52,671 bases of DNA from CAZLDI01 sp964558415 (GTDB lineage: Bacteria > Chloroflexota > Dehalococcoidia > SM23-28-2 > RBG-16-64-32): assembly GCA_964558415.1 (NCBI GenBank), contig CAZLDI010000019.1, positions 1-52,671 on the forward strand, given 5' to 3'. The notes under the pieces are model-generated. The model made no database searches. It was not told the DNA's origin and was given only the letters and a program-made list of their open reading frames with translations. Below, in pieces: positions 48,932 through 52,671 of this stretch (its first letter is position 1; each line of letters opens with the position of its first letter). A program made the translations under genes and the position numbers.

Positions 48932-49575
48932 CGCCGCCAGGACTCCTGGTAAAGGACTCGTCGCAACGATCCCAGCGCCCGGTGCTGAAGGGACTTTATC
49001 GCGCCCTCGCTGCGGTCCATTATCCGGCCCACTGAAGCGTTGTCGAACCCTTGAATGAACTTCAGCACGATCACCTGACGCTGCTCGTCCGTCAAATGCT
49101 TAAGTGCCACGTGAATTTGCCCTCGCTCCAGCGCGCGCTCTGCCATCGCTTGCGGGCTGGCCAGTGTGCTCGCGAGCGTCTCGCTCAGGTCCACCTCGCC
49201 CCGTCGCCGGCGCCGCCGGTGTAGATCGATCAGCCGGTTGCGGGCGATACGGAAAACCCAGGCGCCGAAGGGCAACCCACGAAACTGGTATTTCCGTATG
49301 GACTCGATCATCTTGAGCATCACGTCGGACGCCAGGTCCTCGGCGGCCTGCACGTCGCCTAACTGGAGGAAGGCGTAGTTGTAAACCTTCGGGTAGTAAG
49401 TCTCATAGAGCGCCTGAATGGCGGCCTCTTCGTACGCCTGGGCTCGCTCTACGAGTTGCCGCTCAGCCTGAAACTCAGAGGCGCGTTCGCCTGCGCCGGT
49501 ATCGCTTTCCACGCGCACGCCCCCCGGCTTCTCCAGGGACTTAGCCAATCCGATCGCCCATACAGCTGCGCCCAT
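48928..49575 (-). CDS. ECF-type RNA polymerase sigma factor
   Basis: The 215-residue protein has sigma region 2 (ALYETYYPKVYNYAFLQLGDVQAAEDLASDVMLKM, then FGAWVFRIARNRLIDLHRRRRRR) and region 4 (LTDEQRQVIVLKFIQGFDNASVGRIMDRSEGAIKSLQHRALGSL). Region 3 is missing, as in ECF factors. The N-terminal 40 residues are a non-conserved extension, so the true start may be further in. It is transcribed with the putative anti-sigma gene, which overlaps its stop by four bases. The promoters it serves are unknown. Confidence 0.92.
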   Translation of the reverse strand: MGAAVWAIGLAKSLEKPGGVRVESDTGAGERASEFQAERQLVERAQAYEEAAIQALYETYYPKVYNYAFLQLGDVQAAEDLASDVMLKMIESIRKYQFRGLPFGAWVFRIARNRLIDLHRRRRRRGEVDLSETLASTLASPQAMAERALERGQIHVALKHLTDEQRQVIVLKFIQGFDNASVGRIMDRSEGAIKSLQHRALGSLRRVLYQESWRR

Positions 49576-49643
49576 CACCTACCCGTACAACGCGGGTGCG
49601 TAGCGCGTAGATACGGGAAGGTTTCATCGCGTTGGCGGCCTCC

Positions 49644-49835
49644 TCAGTCGGAGAGTCCCAGAAGCTTGCGCCTCGCCGCATCATACGTCTCCTTCGCGCG
49701 CGCTTCCCGGTTCAGTAGTCCCTTCAACTGTGGTGGCGGCAACCGCTCCCCGTGCAGCAGTACCTTGTGCAGTTCCATCACCTTGGCCAGCCAGTCGTCG
49801 AAAGCCACCCGATACGCTGCCTTCGTCTCCTTCAT
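49644..49835 (-). CDS. Small hypothetical protein, 63 aa
   Basis: The ATG at 49835 follows a good site (CAGGAGA, nine bases before). The product is charged and helical (MKETKAAYRVAFDDWLAKVMELHKVL ... REARAKETYDAARRKLLGL), with no Cys and no membrane segment. I do not recognise a family. It starts 23 bases after the stop of the ThDP enzyme on the same strand and could be its operon partner. Confidence 0.6.
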   Translation of the reverse strand: MKETKAAYRVAFDDWLAKVMELHKVLLHGERLPPPQLKGLLNREARAKETYDAARRKLLGLSD

Positions 49836-49858
49836 GTCCGGCTATCTCCTGCTGTGCT

Positions 49859-51541
49859 TCACAGCCACCGCGACCGCACGTCTCCTTCGATAGCGACGTC
49901 GATCAATCTCGGCTCTTCGGAGTTTTGAGCTTCGCGCACGGCTTCTCCGACTTCATCGGGATGCTCGACACGCACCCCTTTGACACCGAATGAAGCCGCG
50001 ATCCTGGCAAAGTCCAGCGGCGGGTCTGTCATGTCCATCTCCACGAACCTGCGTCCGGCCGCACCCTCACCCAGGTACTCAAGCATGTTCAGCTTGAGGA
50101 TCCGATAGCTCTGGTTGTTCGCAATGACCCAGGTCACAGGGACCTTGTGATGCGCGGCGGTCCAGAGCGCCTGAATCGTATACAGCGCCGCACCATCCCC
50201 GCTTATCGAAAGCACGGGCCGCTCCGGACGCGCCAGCTTGATGCCTATCGGGTTCGGCATCCCCGGCCCCAGGCCGCCCCCGGCCGCCCGGTAGTGGGCG
50301 CCCGTCTCCGCAAATCGTAGATAGCGCATCAAGTACCCGCCAGATGTCACTGATTCGTCGAATAGGATGGTTCCGGGCAGCATCGCGTCCGCCACCTCAC
50401 TCATCATCCGGCCGGCGCTGATCGGGACGCTGTCCCAGCGCGCCCGTGCGGCGCTCTCCAGCGCCTGCATCAGTTGCCCGGCCGACGTCTGCACATTGTC
50501 GCCGCGAGCCACCGCCGCGAGGCGCTGCTCCGCGGTCATCAATTCCTTTAGTGTCGCCGTGATCTCTGCCATCGTCAGGCGCGGGTCCGCGACGACGCCG
50601 ACGTCAACCGACCAGTTCTTGCCGATCTCCCAGGCGTTCAAGTCAATGTGGACCAACTTGCACCCTTCGGGAAACGGCGATTCGTCAAGAGGGAACAGGA
50701 GCGGCAACACAGGCGTTCCCACAGCGAATACGACGTCTGCCGTCGCGAGCTGTCCCTTGAGCCCAGCCGCGGACACGACGTTGAGCAATCCGGCGTAAAG
50801 TGGATGCTGGGACGGGAACGGAAGCTCTGCGGCAAACGACGAGTGGACGCGCGCGCCCAGCGTCTCGGCGAGCTGCACCAGCTCGGCCTGACCCCCGCTC
50901 TCCGCCACACCGTCGCCGCAGATGATCACAGGAGTGTGCGCCTCCAGAAGGAGCCGAGCGATGCGTTCGACCGTGGCGGCTTCAGGTCTGCTCCTCGTTT
51001 CGATGCGGGGCGAGGGCGCGATCTGTACGTCGGCCTCCTCGTCCATAACATTCGTCGGCACCGACAGGAACACAGGGCCCCTCGGCGCGTCCATTGCCAC
51101 CTTGAAGGCTCGCCTCAGGAGGACCGGTATCTCCGCCGCGTCCTGCGCCTCGACCGCCCATTTGGTGAGCGGCTCCGCGAGCCGAACGAGGTCGCCGGCA
51201 AGGATCGGCTCTTGTGACCCTCCGCGCTGGGGGTGCTGCCCCGCGTAGATCACGAGCGGCGTTCGCGTGCGATACGAGTTGTAGAGCATGCCGAGCGCGT
51301 TTCCGAGCCCGGGCATGATGTGGAGTTGCAGAAACGCCGGCCGTCCTACGGCTCGCGCGTAGCCGTCTGCCACACCAACAGCGATGCTCTCCTGGAGCGC
51401 CAGGATGTACTTCAACTGTGGGTAGTCCTGAAGCGCGTCCATGAACCCCTGCTCCGTAGTGCCGGGGTTGCCGAAGACGTAGGTCACCCCCTCGGCCAGG
51501 AGCTGCTCCAGCATCGCGTAGCGGCCTGTCAGCGTAGCCAA
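49859..51541 (-). CDS. Thiamine diphosphate-dependent enzyme (benzoylformate decarboxylase/acetolactate synthase-like)
   Basis: The 560-residue protein has the three domains of the ThDP enzyme family. The N-terminal Pyr domain contains YVFGNPGTTEQGFMDAL and the catalytic Glu in ALQESIAVGVADGYARA (about residue 48). The central domain starts near PVIICGDGVAESGG. The PP domain carries the ThDP/Mg motif GDGAALYTIQALWTA ... IANNQSYRIL (about residues 435-465). The glyoxylate carboligase, benzoylformate decarboxylase and acetolactate synthase branches cannot be separated by eye. I chose the TTG at 51541 because GAGGTG lies seven bases upstream and homology begins there. Confidence 0.85.
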   Translation of the reverse strand: MATLTGRYAMLEQLLAEGVTYVFGNPGTTEQGFMDALQDYPQLKYILALQESIAVGVADGYARAVGRPAFLQLHIMPGLGNALGMLYNSYRTRTPLVIYAGQHPQRGGSQEPILAGDLVRLAEPLTKWAVEAQDAAEIPVLLRRAFKVAMDAPRGPVFLSVPTNVMDEEADVQIAPSPRIETRSRPEAATVERIARLLLEAHTPVIICGDGVAESGGQAELVQLAETLGARVHSSFAAELPFPSQHPLYAGLLNVVSAAGLKGQLATADVVFAVGTPVLPLLFPLDESPFPEGCKLVHIDLNAWEIGKNWSVDVGVVADPRLTMAEITATLKELMTAEQRLAAVARGDNVQTSAGQLMQALESAARARWDSVPISAGRMMSEVADAMLPGTILFDESVTSGGYLMRYLRFAETGAHYRAAGGGLGPGMPNPIGIKLARPERPVLSISGDGAALYTIQALWTAAHHKVPVTWVIANNQSYRILKLNMLEYLGEGAAGRRFVEMDMTDPPLDFARIAASFGVKGVRVEHPDEVGEAVREAQNSEEPRLIDVAIEGDVRSRWL

Positions 51542-51560
51542 TCTGTCACCTCGCGGGCAA

Positions 51561-51566
51561 AATATA
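51561..51566 (-). promoter_or_regulatory. Possible -10 box of the ThDP enzyme gene
   Basis: TATATT on the minus strand lies 19 bases before the TTG start. No -35 box is convincing. Confidence 0.35.
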
Positions 51567-51777
51567 CCACAGCGCTCGCGAGACGCCCCTGGGTGATACA
51601 CCCTGCGGACATCAACGGGGGGACTGGGGTCTTGTAACCGGGGGTCGTCAAACCCCGGCGCAACCGCGAGCACAGTGCCAGTGCGTCATAGGCACACAGT
51701 CCGTAATCGCCTGTGACCGCTTATGCAACACGTTATCCGTGTTTCTCATCTCTCTATTCAGGAGATTCAAAACACCT

Positions 51778-52566
51778 ATGGCTCGTCGAACGATAGCGCC
51801 CAGAGTGGAGACCTTGCCGCCCGCCGATTTGCAGACCAAGATACCCCCCATCTGGAAAGAAGGCCTCTGGCCCATCGATTGGATGGCCCTGCGCATGTCG
51901 CCCACCTATTACGGCCTGGGGGTGCCTCGCGGTGACGGTAGTCCAGTCGTGCTTGTGCCCGGATTCATGGGGACTGACGTCTATCTCTACGAACTTTACC
52001 TGTGGCTTGGCAGGATTGGATACCGTCCTTACATGTCCGGGATCGGTGTAAACGCGGAGTGTGCCGGGCACCTAACCCAGCGCTTGCAGCATACAGTCAC
52101 CCGCGCCCGCTTGGAAACCGGCAAGCCTGTCCGGATCGTCGGCCACAGCCTCGGCGGTATGATCGCCCGCAACCTCTGCCAGCAGCGGCCCGACCTCGTG
52201 CACCAGCTCATTCACCTCGGCAGCCCATTACAGGCTGTACACGCCCACCCTGCGCTTGTCGCCACCGCCAGTATGATGCTTGCCGCCATGTCCATGCTCA
52301 CCGCACACAACGGCGACTGCCTGACCAGCCGTTGCCAGTGCGGCTTCCAGCGCAACATCTTGAAGCCGCTCCCCGAGGATGTCCACCACGGCGCCGTCTA
52401 CACCCGCGCGGATGGCGTGGTGGACTGGCACGACGCTCAGGAGCCCGATGCCCGTCTCAACCACGAGGTGGGAGGCACCCACATCGGCCTTGTCTATAAC
52501 CCGCGCGCGTATCGGGTCCTCGCCCGGCTCCTCGCCGATCCAACAAGCGACAAGGTCCTCTCGTAA
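51778..52566 (+). CDS. Alpha/beta hydrolase (lipase/esterase-like)
   Basis: This 262-residue protein has an alpha/beta-hydrolase core. It has the oxyanion-hole strand VVLVPGFMGTD (about residues 57-67), the nucleophile elbow GHSLGG (about residues 122-127, with the serine at the centre), an acidic residue in DGVVDWHDAQ and the histidine in VGGTHIGLVYN. There is no signal peptide, and the first 40 residues are basic and non-conserved. The reaction is unassigned, and triacylglycerol-lipase-like or esterase are both possible. I chose the ATG at 51778. An in-frame GTG lies 39 bases upstream. It is divergent from the ThDP enzyme. Confidence 0.82.
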   Translation: MARRTIAPRVETLPPADLQTKIPPIWKEGLWPIDWMALRMSPTYYGLGVPRGDGSPVVLVPGFMGTDVYLYELYLWLGRIGYRPYMSGIGVNAECAGHLTQRLQHTVTRARLETGKPVRIVGHSLGGMIARNLCQQRPDLVHQLIHLGSPLQAVHAHPALVATASMMLAAMSMLTAHNGDCLTSRCQCGFQRNILKPLPEDVHHGAVYTRADGVVDWHDAQEPDARLNHEVGGTHIGLVYNPRAYRVLARLLADPTSDKVLS

Positions 52567-52572
52567 ACGAAA

Positions 52573-52598
52573 CGCCGGACGGTGCCAACCGCCCGGCG
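52573..52598. terminator. Hairpin after the hydrolase gene
   Basis: CGCCGGACGGT and ACCGCCCGGCG pair over 11 bases with one mismatch and a 4-base loop, seven bases after the stop and before the converging tRNA gene. Confidence 0.65.
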
Positions 52599-52610
52599 CC
52601 GAATCTCATT

Positions 52611-52671
52611 TGGTGGCGCATACGGGATTCGAACCCGTGATCTCCGCCTTGAGAGGGCGGCGTCCTGGGCC
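52611..52671 (-). tRNA. tRNA-Glu (anticodon CTC), 5' end outside the window
   Basis: On the minus strand the anticodon stem CCGCC / GGCGG encloses loop CTCTCAA, so the anticodon is CTC. The T arm ACGGG-TTCGAAT-CCCGT, acceptor 3' strand ATGCGCC, discriminator A and encoded CCA follow. The acceptor 5' strand and part of the D arm are cut off. Confidence 0.9.

Overview
The window looks like a chromosomal segment of a GC-rich bacterium, most likely a member of the Chloroflexota and perhaps close to Dehalococcoidia. This placement is an inference from gene content and protein style: a sigma-factor gene overlapping a DUF5667/DUF5666-type anti-sigma gene, a bacterial translin homologue, a zinc-binding-type L31, a K+-independent membrane pyrophosphatase and a secreted protein full of Asp-rich metal-binding repeats. 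No 16S gene or marker alignment is available to confirm it. I see no insertion sequence, prophage or CRISPR array. Nearly all the DNA is housekeeping.

Layout. 1-2.4 kb: the end of a ClpC-type ATPase, then radA and a small flavin oxidoreductase-like gene. 2.4-10.5 kb: a GT39-type glycosyltransferase facing the cell-shape operon mreB-mreC-mreD-mrdA-rodA, which appears to run on into an amidohydrolase gene. 10.5-14 kb: a secreted thermonuclease-like lipoprotein, ligA and a GNAT acetyltransferase. 14-20 kb: histidine genes hisH, hisA, hisF and hisI, split by a frameshifted gene, a small ORF, a 780-bp C-rich intergenic region with repeats, and an acyl-CoA dehydrogenase. 20-26.7 kb: DUF1385, rplU-rpmA-rpmE, ftsH, a tautomerase, rnhB, a phosphotriesterase-family gene and yraN. 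26.7-31.7 kb: radical SAM and PAP2 genes, then a tight six-gene operon (Fe-S PD-(D/E)XK nuclease, FmdB zinc ribbon, membrane peptide, second FmdB, translin, lipoprotein). 31.7-39.5 kb: a GGDEF/HD-GYP protein, uvrA behind a likely SOS box, an HNH nuclease, an unknown gene, a ferredoxin and glyS. 39.5-46.9 kb: a second copy of the intergenic repeat, a large secreted repeat protein, a cyclic-di-AMP receptor-like protein, hppA and a frameshifted enoyl-CoA hydratase gene. 47-52.7 kb: tRNA-Glu(TTC), the anti-sigma/sigma pair, a ThDP-dependent enzyme, an alpha/beta hydrolase and a partial tRNA-Glu(CTC).

The strongest undescribed signal is a roughly 200-bp intergenic element present twice in opposite orientation (about 17.06-17.26 kb and 39.56-39.76 kb). 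Three TTTGATTG boxes and two TCAATC boxes keep almost identical spacing while the sequence between them has diverged. Both copies lie next to 7-bp tandem repeats of one family. Other points of interest are the translin/nuclease operon, an apparent ATT start codon for rplU behind a structured leader, the SOS-type box on the uvrA promoter with an HNH nuclease gene directly downstream, several promoters so close to the start codon that transcripts would be nearly leaderless, and three genes that each look one base short.
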